DNA of 64,000 nt from positions 2,728,001-2,792,000 of the forward strand of contig NZ_CP072113.1 of assembly GCF_017654605.1 (NCBI RefSeq), in the 5' to 3' direction. The translations under genes were made by a program, and so were the position numbers. The stretch comes from Yimella sp. cx-51. GTDB lineage: Bacteria; Actinomycetota; Actinomycetes; Actinomycetales; Dermatophilaceae. The stretch's first letter is position 1; each line of letters starts with the position of its first letter. Positions 27,249-34,871 of this stretch are shown here, one piece after another. Below the pieces are notes generated by a model. It had not been told where the DNA came from. It saw nothing but the letters and a program-made list of their open reading frames with translations, and ran no database searches.

Positions 27249-28373
27249 TCAGGGTTGAGCTAGGAAGTCTCGCGCCAGGTTCGCACCGATCTGCTCCAGC
27301 AGTGCGGCCCCGTTGCTCATCGCCTCGTCCAGGTCACGGGCATGATCCATGACGGCGTAGGCACGCTGCACGCCCAGGCAGTGCAGGCCCTCCTCGTCGA
27401 GCTTGTTGACGCCGCAGACCGCGACGACCGGAAGCCCATGTGCCGCAGCGAGTTCGGCGACTGCTGCCGGCGCCTTGCCATGCAGGGTCTGCTCATCGAG
27501 CGCGCCTTCGCCGGTGATCACCAGGTCGGCACCGGGCAAGCTCTGCTCCAGGCCGACCATCTCGAAGAGCAGCCCCGCCCCCGGACGCAGGCTCGCACCC
27601 AGCAGCGCAAGCGCTGCGAAGCCGACTCCCCCGGCAGCACCCGCGCCGGGTTCCTCCCGGCGGTCTTTGCCGGTGGCCTGCGCCACGAGATCGGCCCAGT
27701 GGACGAGTGCCGCGTCGAGCGCGTCCACCTGGTCGTCCGAGGCGCCCTTCTGCGGCCCGTAGACGGCAGCCGCGCCGCGAGCGCCGGTGAGCGGGTTGTC
27801 GACGTCGCAGGCGATCAGCACTTCGGCGTCGGCCAGGCCCGGGTGCAGGCCGGACAGGTCGAGTGAGGCCGCGTCGCTCAGACCGGCCCCGCCCGCGGGC
27901 GCCGCTGAGCCGCCGGCGTCGAGGATGCGCACCCCGAGCGCTTCGGCCATGCCCGCCCCGCCGTCGGTCGACGCACTGCCGCCGATGCCGACCACGATCG
28001 TGCGGCTGCCGGCGTCCAGCGCAGCAGCCAACACCTCACCCAGTCCGCGGCTGGAGGCGTTCATCGGGTCGAGTGCATCGCCGAGCATGGCCAGGCCGCT
28101 GACCTCGGCCATCTCGATCACGGCGTCGGTGCCACGGCACACATATCGCGTACCGATCCGGCGACCCACCGGGTTACTCGCCTCAAGGTGGACAGCCTCG
28201 AAACCTGCGTGTTCTGCCGCCGCGAGGGTGCCGTCACCGCCGTCGGCCACCGGCACGATGGCGACGTCGAGCTCGGTGATGACCGATCGCATCCCGCGCT
28301 CGAGCGCCTGGGCGACCTGCGCCGCCGTCAACGTGCCCTTGAACTTGTCCGGGGCGATCACTACCCGCGGCAT
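27249..28373 (-). CDS. glxK: Glycerate kinase
   Basis: A 374-residue class I glycerate 2-kinase (GlxK/GarK family). The start MPRVVIAPDKFKGTLTA is the family signature. Later blocks are GIGGSASTDGGAGMAEALG for substrate binding and DLVITGEGALDEQTLHGKAP near the active site. In ureide degradation, glyoxylate from ureidoglycolate is turned into glycerate and then phosphorylated here to enter central metabolism. The gene starts 7 bases after the uraH stop. Glyoxylate carboligase and tartronate semialdehyde reductase are not in the window. Confidence 0.93.
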   Translation of the reverse strand: MPRVVIAPDKFKGTLTAAQVAQALERGMRSVITELDVAIVPVADGGDGTLAAAEHAGFEAVHLEASNPVGRRIGTRYVCRGTDAVIEMAEVSGLAMLGDALDPMNASSRGLGEVLAAALDAGSRTIVVGIGGSASTDGGAGMAEALGVRILDAGGSAAPAGGAGLSDAASLDLSGLHPGLADAEVLIACDVDNPLTGARGAAAVYGPQKGASDDQVDALDAALVHWADLVAQATGKDRREEPGAGAAGGVGFAALALLGASLRPGAGLLFEMVGLEQSLPGADLVITGEGALDEQTLHGKAPAAVAELAAAHGLPVVAVCGVNKLDEEGLHCLGVQRAYAVMDHARDLDEAMSNGAALLEQIGANLARDFLAQP

Positions 28374-28380
28374 GAGGGGT

Positions 28381-28707
28381 TCAGCTGCCTCGGTAGGTGC
28401 TGAAACCGTAGGGGTTCAACAGGATCGGCACGTGGTAGTGCTGCGAAGCGTCCGCGATCGTGAAGGCCACGGTGATCTCCGGGTAGAACGACTCCACCCC
28501 GAGCCCGTCGTAGTACTCCCGCGCGGCGAAGTGCAGGCGGTAGTCACCGGCGTCCATCTGCTCGGGGCCGATCTCGCCCACCCGGCCGTCGGCATTGGTC
28601 ACGCCTTCGCCCAGCTGCTTGCCGTCGAGGGTTTCGAGAGTGATGCGGACGCCTTCGGCCGGCTTGCCGCGGCTGGTGTCCAGGATGTGTGTGCTCAGGG
28701 TGCCCAT
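28381..28707 (-). CDS. uraH: 5-hydroxyisourate hydrolase
   Basis: A 108-residue transthyretin-like enzyme that hydrolyses 5-hydroxyisourate from the uricase reaction to OHCU. The N-terminal LSTHILDTSRGKPA holds the active-site His, and the protein ends in YRGS, the hallmark of the family that separates it from true transthyretin. HYHVPILLNPYGFSTYRGS carries the second His pair. Its ATG overlaps the uraD stop by one base (TGATG), so the two are coupled. Confidence 0.97.
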   Translation of the reverse strand: MGTLSTHILDTSRGKPAEGVRITLETLDGKQLGEGVTNADGRVGEIGPEQMDAGDYRLHFAAREYYDGLGVESFYPEITVAFTIADASQHYHVPILLNPYGFSTYRGS

Positions 28708-29204
28708 CAGCTCAGTGCCTCCTCAAGACGCAGCAACGCGATCTCGCGCAACTGCGTCACGGTCTCTTCTCGTTCAGTCTGGTCGTCGTTGCCGAGTCTG
28801 CGTTGCAGCTCGGCCAAGATCTCCGGTGCAGTGCGGCCCTTGGCGCGGATCAGGAAGACGCGGTCGAAACGACTCTCGTAAGCCTGGTTGCCTTCGAGCA
28901 ACCGCTGCATCAGTTCAGCGTCATCGCGATCGACCGCGGCCTGCTCCTTGGCCGAGTGTTCGGCTTGGTGCTCCGGGCTGGACGCGCGCTCACCGATACG
29001 CGGATGGCCGGCCAACGCCGCGTCGAGTTCGTCGTCGGTCAACTCCGCAGCCGACCGGTTCGCTTGCTGCAGAACGTCATTCGTCTCTGCGTAGGGCCGG
29101 CCGGCGGCCACCTTGTCCACCCAGCGCTGGACGGGCAGGCAGGCCCACAGCAGGTCATGCACCTGCGGCTGGTCGAGGTTGTTGAAGGTGGATACGTCGG
29201 TCAT
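28707..29204 (-). CDS. uraD: OHCU decarboxylase
   Basis: A 165-residue helical enzyme that decarboxylates 2-oxo-4-hydroxy-4-carboxy-5-ureidoimidazoline to (S)-allantoin. The motif GHPRIGER near residue 66 holds the catalytic His. NQAYESRFDRVFLIRAKG forms the substrate wall. The ATG at 29202-29204 has GGAAGG upstream and was preferred over longer starts. It lies between uricase and uraH, exactly in reaction order. Confidence 0.95.
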   Translation of the reverse strand: MTDVSTFNNLDQPQVHDLLWACLPVQRWVDKVAAGRPYAETNDVLQQANRSAAELTDDELDAALAGHPRIGERASSPEHQAEHSAKEQAAVDRDDAELMQRLLEGNQAYESRFDRVFLIRAKGRTAPEILAELQRRLGNDDQTEREETVTQLREIALLRLEEALS

Positions 29205-29349
29205 CACTGCATCCTTCCAGGCAGCGGGGCACACCGGGTCGGGTGTGCGCACTGGCTCAGCACGTAGGGCTCACGTGCCGAAGCGGCTCGCCGGCGTCGC
29301 CGCCGCCGAGCCGCCCCGGTCGTCCACCAAGATCAAATGGTCGTTCGGT

Positions 29350-30255
29350 TCAGACGAAAGCCGGAACGGTCAGCCATGCGTCGCCGGCGTCGCTCATGTT
29401 CTCGCGTTGCACCGTCGCCTGGATCAGGCCGTACGGACGGTCGGCGGCGATGAAGACCTCGCCGTTGTTCTCCAGGTTGTCGACCTGGAAGCCGGAGAAG
29501 TCGACCAGGAAGTGGTGCTTGTTGGGCGCGGAGAACTTGATCTCGGCCACCTCCGGGTGCGCTTCGAGCACGGCGCCACCCATGGCGTAAAGCGTCTCCT
29601 GCAGCGCTCGGCTGAAGGTGGTGGCAAAGGCCTTGAGGATGAGTGAGCGGATGCTTTCGTACGAGGCGTTCCAGTCGACGTCCGTGCCGTCGTAGCGCCA
29701 GCGAGCCACCAGCGAGGTGGCCATGATGCGGTCGTCGGTCTCCTGCAGGGTCGTGTACTCGTCCCTCAGGAAGCCCTTGAACGACGACCCGGTCGACTTC
29801 AGCACCACGAGGTCCTGGATGCCGGAGACGACCCACGCGCCGCCGTCACGGTTCTGGGTGACGATCGTCGTGCGGGTATCGGTGCCGCGGCGGACGAAGG
29901 AGTGGTCGTGGCCTTCGCCGTCGACCGGCACGCGGTCCCAGGCATACTCCTCGACCTCGATGCGGGAGGCATCAGCCACCGGCGCGGCCTCCAGGATGCG
30001 CTTGCCGAGAGCGAGCGCGTAGTCCTCGGGCGAGTCGACGCCGTGCTGCTTGGCGAACGCGAACGCGGTGTTCTTCTGGGTGTCGGTGGGAAGCACGTCG
30101 CCCTGGTCGCCGTGGGTGTGTGCGGCAGCGAAGTTGCCACGCAACGAGGTCGAGACGTTGAAGTCGGTGATCTCGTGGCGGTCGGTGTCGCGGTGGATGC
30201 GCACGACGCGGTTCTCCGCCTTGCCGTACTGGTTGGGTCCGAGGACGTAGCTCAT
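29350..30255 (-). CDS. uox: Urate oxidase (uricase)
   Basis: A 301-residue cofactor-free uricase that oxidises urate to 5-hydroxyisourate. It has two T-fold halves. The N-terminal half carries GNFAAAHTHGDQGDVLPTDTQKNT with the active-site Thr and Lys context; the C-terminal half carries SAPNKHHFLVD and later GLIQATV. AAGGAG precedes the ATG. It is the first gene of the uox-uraD-uraH-glxK-allE group, with an AT-rich double palindrome upstream and a divergent racemase-like gene beyond. Confidence 0.96.
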   Translation of the reverse strand: MSYVLGPNQYGKAENRVVRIHRDTDRHEITDFNVSTSLRGNFAAAHTHGDQGDVLPTDTQKNTAFAFAKQHGVDSPEDYALALGKRILEAAPVADASRIEVEEYAWDRVPVDGEGHDHSFVRRGTDTRTTIVTQNRDGGAWVVSGIQDLVVLKSTGSSFKGFLRDEYTTLQETDDRIMATSLVARWRYDGTDVDWNASYESIRSLILKAFATTFSRALQETLYAMGGAVLEAHPEVAEIKFSAPNKHHFLVDFSGFQVDNLENNGEVFIAADRPYGLIQATVQRENMSDAGDAWLTVPAFV

Positions 30256-30288
30256 GTCGTGCTCCTTGGTCGCCGTGCAGGAACGTGC

Positions 30289-30320
30289 ATTCCGTTATAT
30301 GGAATAGGAATTACGTATTT
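30289..30320. promoter_or_regulatory. Overlapping palindromes in the uricase promoter region
   Basis: ATTCC-GTTATAT-GGAAT (30289-30305) is a perfect 5-base inverted repeat. It is followed by GAATTACGTATTTC (30307-30320 with one mismatch), another near-palindrome. The stretch is strikingly AT-rich and lies in the divergent gap between uricase and the racemase-like gene. It probably binds the purine regulator; which site is used is inference. Confidence 0.5.
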
Positions 30321-30430
30321 CGGAACTGTAAGCGTGGCCCAACTCACAGTCAAGACTTATCGGGCCATGGACGCCCGTCAATCGGCCGAACCCGCCACAG
30401 GCGCCCGCTGCAGATGATTGGCTTGGGGCC

Positions 30431-31132
30431 ATGTCCACGTCTTCGAAGACCATCGGCCTCATCGGCGGCCTGTCCTGGGAGTCCACCGCCGAGTACTACC
30501 GTCTCGCCAACGAGGCGGTGCACAGCAAGCACGGCGGCCTGCATTCGGCCCGTTTGCTGCTCAGCTCCCTCGACTTCGCGCAGGTGCAGCAGTTGCAGGA
30601 CAACCGCGACTGGGACGCCCTCGGGGCCCTTCTCGGCGGTGAGGCCAAGCGGCTGGAAGACGCCGGCGCGCAGATCATCCTGCTGTGCTCCAACCCGCTG
30701 CACGCCGTGGCCGGCCGCATTGAGGACGCCATCAGCATCCGAATGCTGCACATCGCCGATGTGGCGGCCGAGGCTGCGGCCCAGCGCAAGATCACCGAGG
30801 TCGGCCTGCTCGGCACGGCGTTCACCATGAACGAGTCGTTCTACCGCGAGCGCTTAGAGGGCCGCGGCCTGACCGTCCACACCCCGGCAGCGCGCGACAT
30901 CACCGAGATCAACCGCATCATCTATGACGAGCTGTGCGTCGGTATCGTCACCGAGAAGTCGCGTCGTTTCTTCCGTCAGGTGATGCAAGACCTCGACGAC
31001 CGCGGCGCCGACGGCATCATCCTGGGCGCCACTGAGATCGAGTTGCTCGTCGACGAGATGGACGCCGACGTCCCGCTCTTCCCGACCACTCGCCTGCACA
31101 TCCAGGCGGCGCTCGACCACCTCGACGGCTGA
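30431..31132 (+). CDS. YgeA-like aspartate/glutamate racemase homologue with altered active site
   Basis: A 233-residue protein closely following the YgeA (broad-range amino acid racemase) pattern: TIGLIGGLSWEST at the start, GGLHSARLLLSSLDF, LHIADVAAEA and VGLLGTAFTMNESFYRERL. Racemases of this fold need an acid/base residue on each side of the substrate: the Thr/Cys after Asn in the CxNT(M)H block and the Cys of GCTE. Here these read CSNPLH (Pro at 89) and GATEIE (Ala at 200). Both catalytic positions are therefore replaced, so it is probably not a normal racemase. It is divergent from uricase and may be co-regulated with it. It could be a binding protein or a different enzyme. Confidence 0.8.
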   Translation: MSTSSKTIGLIGGLSWESTAEYYRLANEAVHSKHGGLHSARLLLSSLDFAQVQQLQDNRDWDALGALLGGEAKRLEDAGAQIILLCSNPLHAVAGRIEDAISIRMLHIADVAAEAAAQRKITEVGLLGTAFTMNESFYRERLEGRGLTVHTPAARDITEINRIIYDELCVGIVTEKSRRFFRQVMQDLDDRGADGIILGATEIELLVDEMDADVPLFPTTRLHIQAALDHLDG

Positions 31133-31147
31133 GCAACCAAGCAAACA

Positions 31148-31219
31148 AACAAACGCGGCTCTTCCTCGCAAACGCGCTAGCTGCAGCTGTCGCGTCTGCG
31201 AGCAGAGGCCGCGTTTGTT
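31148..31219. repeat. Palindromic element type C, copy 1
   Basis: The arms AACAAACGCGGC (31148-31159) and its complement (31208-31219) enclose CTCGCA/TGCGAG and ACGCG/CGCGT stems and a loop around GCTAGCTGCAGCTG. It lies between convergent genes, where it may act as a two-way terminator. A further half-arm (GCCGCGTTTGTG) follows at about 31229. The second copy is at 54585. Confidence 0.8.
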
Positions 31220-31297
31220 GCTGGAAGGGCCGCGTTTGTGCCCAAGCGCTGCTCGATCCGTGGCGCTACTTCGGGCCGCCGTCAGGGCGGGCGAGTG

Positions 31298-32755
31298 TCA
31301 GCCAGCGACGTCGATGCCGAAGTCACGCACCATCGGTTCGATGCCGTCGGCCCAGCCGGCCATCACGTTGCGCACCTTCCACAGTCCATCGCGGCGATAG
31401 ACCCGCAGCAGGATCGCGGCGCGCTCGGCGGTGAGGGCGCCCGAGTCGAGATCGAGCTGGACGCCGCCGACGAGCACGCGCACCTTCAGCTGCTGGTCAC
31501 CGAGCGGGTGATCGTCGGCCACGGCGACATTGACCGAGGCGCAGTCATCGGGCAGGTCATCCAAGTTGATACGAATCCCATTGTCGACCAAGGCAACTGC
31601 CCCGGACGCCGACTCGGGGTTGTTGAAGAATACGAAAGACGATTCGGCGAGCGCCAGGCCGTCGGCACCGACCTCGAAGGCCATCGGGTCGAAGGGTTCG
31701 CCGAGCGGGTTGTCGATGTCGACGAGCACCTCGACGGTGCTGCCGACGATGGTGGAGTTCTGCCCGACGCGCAGCCGCAATGGCTGGTCGCCGAAGCTCG
31801 GGTTGACCGTGGTGGGCGCCGAGAGTTCGTCCTCGCCCGCGGCCGTGGACGAGGGAGCGAGCGAATCATTCACCTCGGCGCGGTCGAAGACCGTGGTGGA
31901 CGCGGCGCTGATATCGGTCGACACCTCGTCCACCGGTGATTGCGCGAGCGCTTCGCGCAGCGCCTGTGCGAACGCCGCCGCTGATTCGTAACGGGCCTCC
32001 GGCTCCTTGGCCATGCCCCGTCGCACCACCTCGGCCACGAGTTCGGGCACTCCTCCCGGCAGGGCCGGCGGCTCCTGCTGGATGTGCGCCATCGCCAGAC
32101 CGACCGCGGTATCGGCATGGAAGGGCCAGTCGCCGGTGAGCATCTCGAAGGCCACGATGGCCAGCGAGTAGACATCCGACGGCGGGCCGATCTCGGTGCC
32201 GAGCGCGGCTTCGGGCGGGAGGTACTGCGGCGTCCCGAGCACTTCCCCGGCGCGGGTGACGCCGGCGGTGCCGAGGGCACGGGCGATGCCGAAATCGGTG
32301 AGCTTGGCGACACCGTCTCCGGTCACGACGATGTTGGCGGGCTTCACATCCCGGTGGATCACGCCCTTGCGATGCGCTGCCTCCAGCGCCTGCGCCGCTT
32401 GCACGAGCAGTTCGATCGATTCCGCCGCGGTCATGGGTGCACGGGAGCGGATGATCGATGACAAGGGGTCGCCGTCGACGAACTCCATCACCAGGTAGGC
32501 AGTGCCCTCGTCCTCGCCGTAGTCATGCACCTGGGCGACGTTGCCGTGTGAGAGCCGTGCCGCATTGCGGGCTTCGGACCGGAAGCGCTCCAGGAATCCT
32601 GGGTCGTCGCTCAGCCCGGCGTGCAGCATCTTCACCGCGACGGGGCGATCGAGCACTTCGTCGTGGGCGCGCCACACCTCGCCCATGCCACCGCCGGCGA
32701 TGCGGGCGCGCAGGTCGTACCGATTCCCGACCCGCTCGGTCTTGCCTGCAGACAT
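31298..32755 (-). CDS. Ser/Thr kinase fused to a TerD-like domain
   Basis: A 485-residue soluble kinase. The kinase domain (about 12-275) is complete: GGGMGEV loop, VAVKML, HRDVKPAN, DFG and TPQYLPPEA. After a Ser/Thr/Glu-rich linker, the C-terminal part (about 330-485) reads like a TerD/stress-protein domain: VGADGLALAESSFVFFNN near residue 370, RINLDDLP, then AILLRVYRRDGLWKVR and a final GWADG. There is no membrane segment, unlike the kinase at 1170. TerD domains bind calcium and occur in tellurite and phage-response systems. The start at 32753-32755 has GGGGGAG upstream. No other ter gene is in the window. Confidence 0.87.
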   Translation of the reverse strand: MSAGKTERVGNRYDLRARIAGGGMGEVWRAHDEVLDRPVAVKMLHAGLSDDPGFLERFRSEARNAARLSHGNVAQVHDYGEDEGTAYLVMEFVDGDPLSSIIRSRAPMTAAESIELLVQAAQALEAAHRKGVIHRDVKPANIVVTGDGVAKLTDFGIARALGTAGVTRAGEVLGTPQYLPPEAALGTEIGPPSDVYSLAIVAFEMLTGDWPFHADTAVGLAMAHIQQEPPALPGGVPELVAEVVRRGMAKEPEARYESAAAFAQALREALAQSPVDEVSTDISAASTTVFDRAEVNDSLAPSSTAAGEDELSAPTTVNPSFGDQPLRLRVGQNSTIVGSTVEVLVDIDNPLGEPFDPMAFEVGADGLALAESSFVFFNNPESASGAVALVDNGIRINLDDLPDDCASVNVAVADDHPLGDQQLKVRVLVGGVQLDLDSGALTAERAAILLRVYRRDGLWKVRNVMAGWADGIEPMVRDFGIDVAG

Positions 32756-32826
32756 GCTCCCCCTACGTTCCCGACCAGCACACAGGGTATCCAGACCGGT
32801 CGCCCGTGAGCGGCGCACCGTCGTCC

Positions 32827-32840
32827 ACTACATCTGTAGT
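32827..32840. promoter_or_regulatory. CopY/BlaI-like palindrome on a -35 region
   Basis: ACTACA-TC-TGTAGT is a perfect 6-base inverted repeat that contains TACAnnTGTA, the operator core of CopY/BlaI/MecI repressors. It lies 11 bases upstream of the TATGCT -10 box and so covers the -35 position of the ABC-2-like gene. No BlaI/CopY gene is in the window; the regulator is inferred only from the site. Confidence 0.55.
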
Positions 32841-32851
32841 GTCACTCGCGG

Positions 32852-32857
32852 TATGCT
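32852..32857 (+). promoter_or_regulatory. Leaderless -10 box (TATGCT)
   Basis: TATGCT ends 6 bases before the ATG at 32864, with no Shine-Dalgarno sequence. With a 17-base spacer the -35 would fall within the palindrome at 32827-32840. Confidence 0.6.
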
Positions 32858-32863
32858 CGTGGA

Positions 32864-34081
32864 ATGTCCGAAGAGCAGCCACCATCCAGCGTCCCGGAAA
32901 CCGCCGACTCCGCAAGCCCGAAGCAGCGTCCACGACACCTCGCACCGGACGAAAGCCCGACCGAGAGCCCCGACGAAAGCGTTGCAACCGCGCTACCGAA
33001 GACCTTCGGTCCCAAGGCTGGCTATGAGCGCAGTCGCGAGGAGTCGCGACGTGACCGGTTCGGTGCGATCCGGAACTCGCGCATCCTGCTGCTGGTCATC
33101 GGAGCGTTCCTGATCCAGGCAGCATTCATCAGTTCATATGTCGGCGCGTTCCACGAGCAGAAGCCGCACGCCATGACGGTCAGTGTGATCTCCGACCACA
33201 ACTGGCAGTCGTATGTGGCCAATCAGTTGAACGACATCAAGGGGCAGCCGGTCTGGGCCTACCCCGAAACCGATCCCGACGTCGCCCGCACGATGCTGAA
33301 GGAACAGCGTCGCCAGGCCGTCTACATCTTCGATCCGCGCAGCAAGAACGACCAGTTGCTGATCGCCAGCTCCACCGGATCTTCCAACGCAGCAGCCGTG
33401 GAGTTGATCTTCCAGCAGGTCGCCGCCAAGCAAGGCCGCACACTCACCGTCAACGACGTCGCCCCGGTGCAATCGGGCGACAGTCACGGGCTGACCGGCT
33501 TCTACCTCGTGGTCGGCTGGTTGGTCGGCGGCTACCTCATGGCGGCTCTGGTGGGGCTGCAACTCGGAGCGAAGGCGAAGAACTTCCGCCGCATGGCCCT
33601 GCGTCTGCTGTTGTGCCTGGTGTACGCACCGCTGTCAGGTCTGGCAGGTGCCCTGATCGTCGATAGCTGGCTGGAGTCGCTGACCGGCCATTTCTGGGCG
33701 CTGGTCGGCATCGGCACGCTGTTGTCGCTCGCCGCATCGATCTTCACCCTGGGCTTGGAGGCAGTCTTCGGCACGGTCGGGGTGGGCATCGCGATCCTGA
33801 TCTTCGTGGTGCTGGGCAACCCTGCGGCCGGTGGTGCTTACAACTACCAACTGCTGCCCGAGCCGTGGCGCTTCATCGGCCAATGGCTGCCCAACGGCGC
33901 CGGGGTCGATGCCGTGCGCAGCGTCGTCTACCTCGACAGCTACAACCTGGGCTTCCACCTGTGGGTGCTGGCCTGGTGGGTCGCCGTGGGTCTGCTGGTC
34001 TTCCTGCTGGCGGCCAACAACACCTACTGGGGCTTCAAGCGTCCGGCGCTGGAGCCTGAACCGGAGGAGGCTGCGGCGTAA
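32864..34081 (+). CDS. ABC-2/YhgE-like multispanning membrane protein
   Basis: A 405-residue protein. About 80 charged, Pro-rich residues come first, then a membrane segment (ILLLVIGAFLIQAAFISSYV), an extracytoplasmic domain of about 100 residues, and then five or so membrane segments near the C terminus. This layout (one segment, an outer domain, a C-terminal bundle) matches ABC-2-type or YhgE/DUF3533-like export proteins. There is no ATPase beside it. Expression looks leaderless and perhaps repressor-controlled through the palindrome at 32827. It is divergent from the kinase-TerD gene. The substrate is unknown. Confidence 0.75.
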   Translation: MSEEQPPSSVPETADSASPKQRPRHLAPDESPTESPDESVATALPKTFGPKAGYERSREESRRDRFGAIRNSRILLLVIGAFLIQAAFISSYVGAFHEQKPHAMTVSVISDHNWQSYVANQLNDIKGQPVWAYPETDPDVARTMLKEQRRQAVYIFDPRSKNDQLLIASSTGSSNAAAVELIFQQVAAKQGRTLTVNDVAPVQSGDSHGLTGFYLVVGWLVGGYLMAALVGLQLGAKAKNFRRMALRLLLCLVYAPLSGLAGALIVDSWLESLTGHFWALVGIGTLLSLAASIFTLGLEAVFGTVGVGIAILIFVVLGNPAAGGAYNYQLLPEPWRFIGQWLPNGAGVDAVRSVVYLDSYNLGFHLWVLAWWVAVGLLVFLLAANNTYWGFKRPALEPEPEEAAA

Positions 34082-34084
34082 CGT
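34079..34084 (+). promoter_or_regulatory. Leaderless -10 box overlapping a stop codon (TAACGT)
   Basis: TAACGT ends 7 bases before the ATG at 34092, and its first three bases are the TAA stop of the upstream gene. The nucleotidyltransferase may therefore have its own leaderless promoter. Confidence 0.5.
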
Positions 34085-34091
34085 CGGGTGC

Positions 34092-34871
34092 ATGCCGCAT
34101 CCCGTCACCGACTCCGTCACGGCGATCACCGCCGACGCGATTGCCCGCATCGAGGCTCGGCTGCCGGGGTACCTGGAGGGCATGTATCTGCACGGGTCGC
34201 TGTGCTGGGGTGAGTTCTTCGCCGGCAGCGACATCGATTTCGTGGCCACGACCTCGCGACGTCCCAACCCGACGGATCTTGCTGTGTTGCAACAGGTGCA
34301 CCGTGAACTCGACACCGGCGGCCGAGCCTTCGACGGTTTCTACCTACCCACGGCGCAATTGGCCGAGGATCCGTCGACGCTGGCGGTGCACCCGGGCGTC
34401 CTCAACGGACATTTCGAGGTGGGTCACCACGGCGACGCCCACCAGGCGACCTGGCACGAACTCGCCGAGCGCGGCATCACCATGCACGGCCCGGACGTGC
34501 GCGAACTGGAGATCTTCACCAGCCAAGAAGTGCTCGAACTCAACACCCGCACCAATCTCGAGGGCTACTGGCTGCCGCGCCGCGAAAAGCTGCGGCAGGG
34601 CGCCGCACACGGCGCTCCAGAGTCGGTCGAATGGAATGTGTTGGGCATCCTGCGGCTGCACCACGTACTTCTCGAGCACGCGATCACCTCGAAGTCAGGA
34701 GCCGGACGCTGGGGACGCTCGGTGGTGGCCCCCGAGCACGGCCCGATCATCGACGAGGCGCTCTCGTGGCGAGAGCAGCAACGCACGACCGAACAGTTCG
34801 CAGGCGATGCGCGGCGACAGGAGGCAACCGCTTCACTCATGGACGCCGTGCTGGCCGCACACGATCTATGA
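34092..34871 (+). CDS. Aminoglycoside-adenylyltransferase-like nucleotidyltransferase
   Basis: A 259-residue protein with the nucleotidyltransferase signature HGSLCWGEFFAGSDIDF, in which GS and the DxD metal ligands are intact, followed by a helical C-terminal domain of the DUF4111/AadA type. Members transfer AMP to aminoglycosides or other hydroxyl groups. The sequence is not close enough to known resistance enzymes to claim resistance. The ATG at 34092 starts right before the domain. Its end overlaps the convergent copA stop by 6 bases. Confidence 0.8.
   Translation: MPHPVTDSVTAITADAIARIEARLPGYLEGMYLHGSLCWGEFFAGSDIDFVATTSRRPNPTDLAVLQQVHRELDTGGRAFDGFYLPTAQLAEDPSTLAVHPGVLNGHFEVGHHGDAHQATWHELAERGITMHGPDVRELEIFTSQEVLELNTRTNLEGYWLPRREKLRQGAAHGAPESVEWNVLGILRLHHVLLEHAITSKSGAGRWGRSVVAPEHGPIIDEALSWREQQRTTEQFAGDARRQEATASLMDAVLAAHDL

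Noticed and set aside
34092-34871. Aminoglycoside resistance gene
   Set aside because: Only the general nucleotidyltransferase signature is present; similarity to resistance enzymes is not enough, and there is no mobile context.
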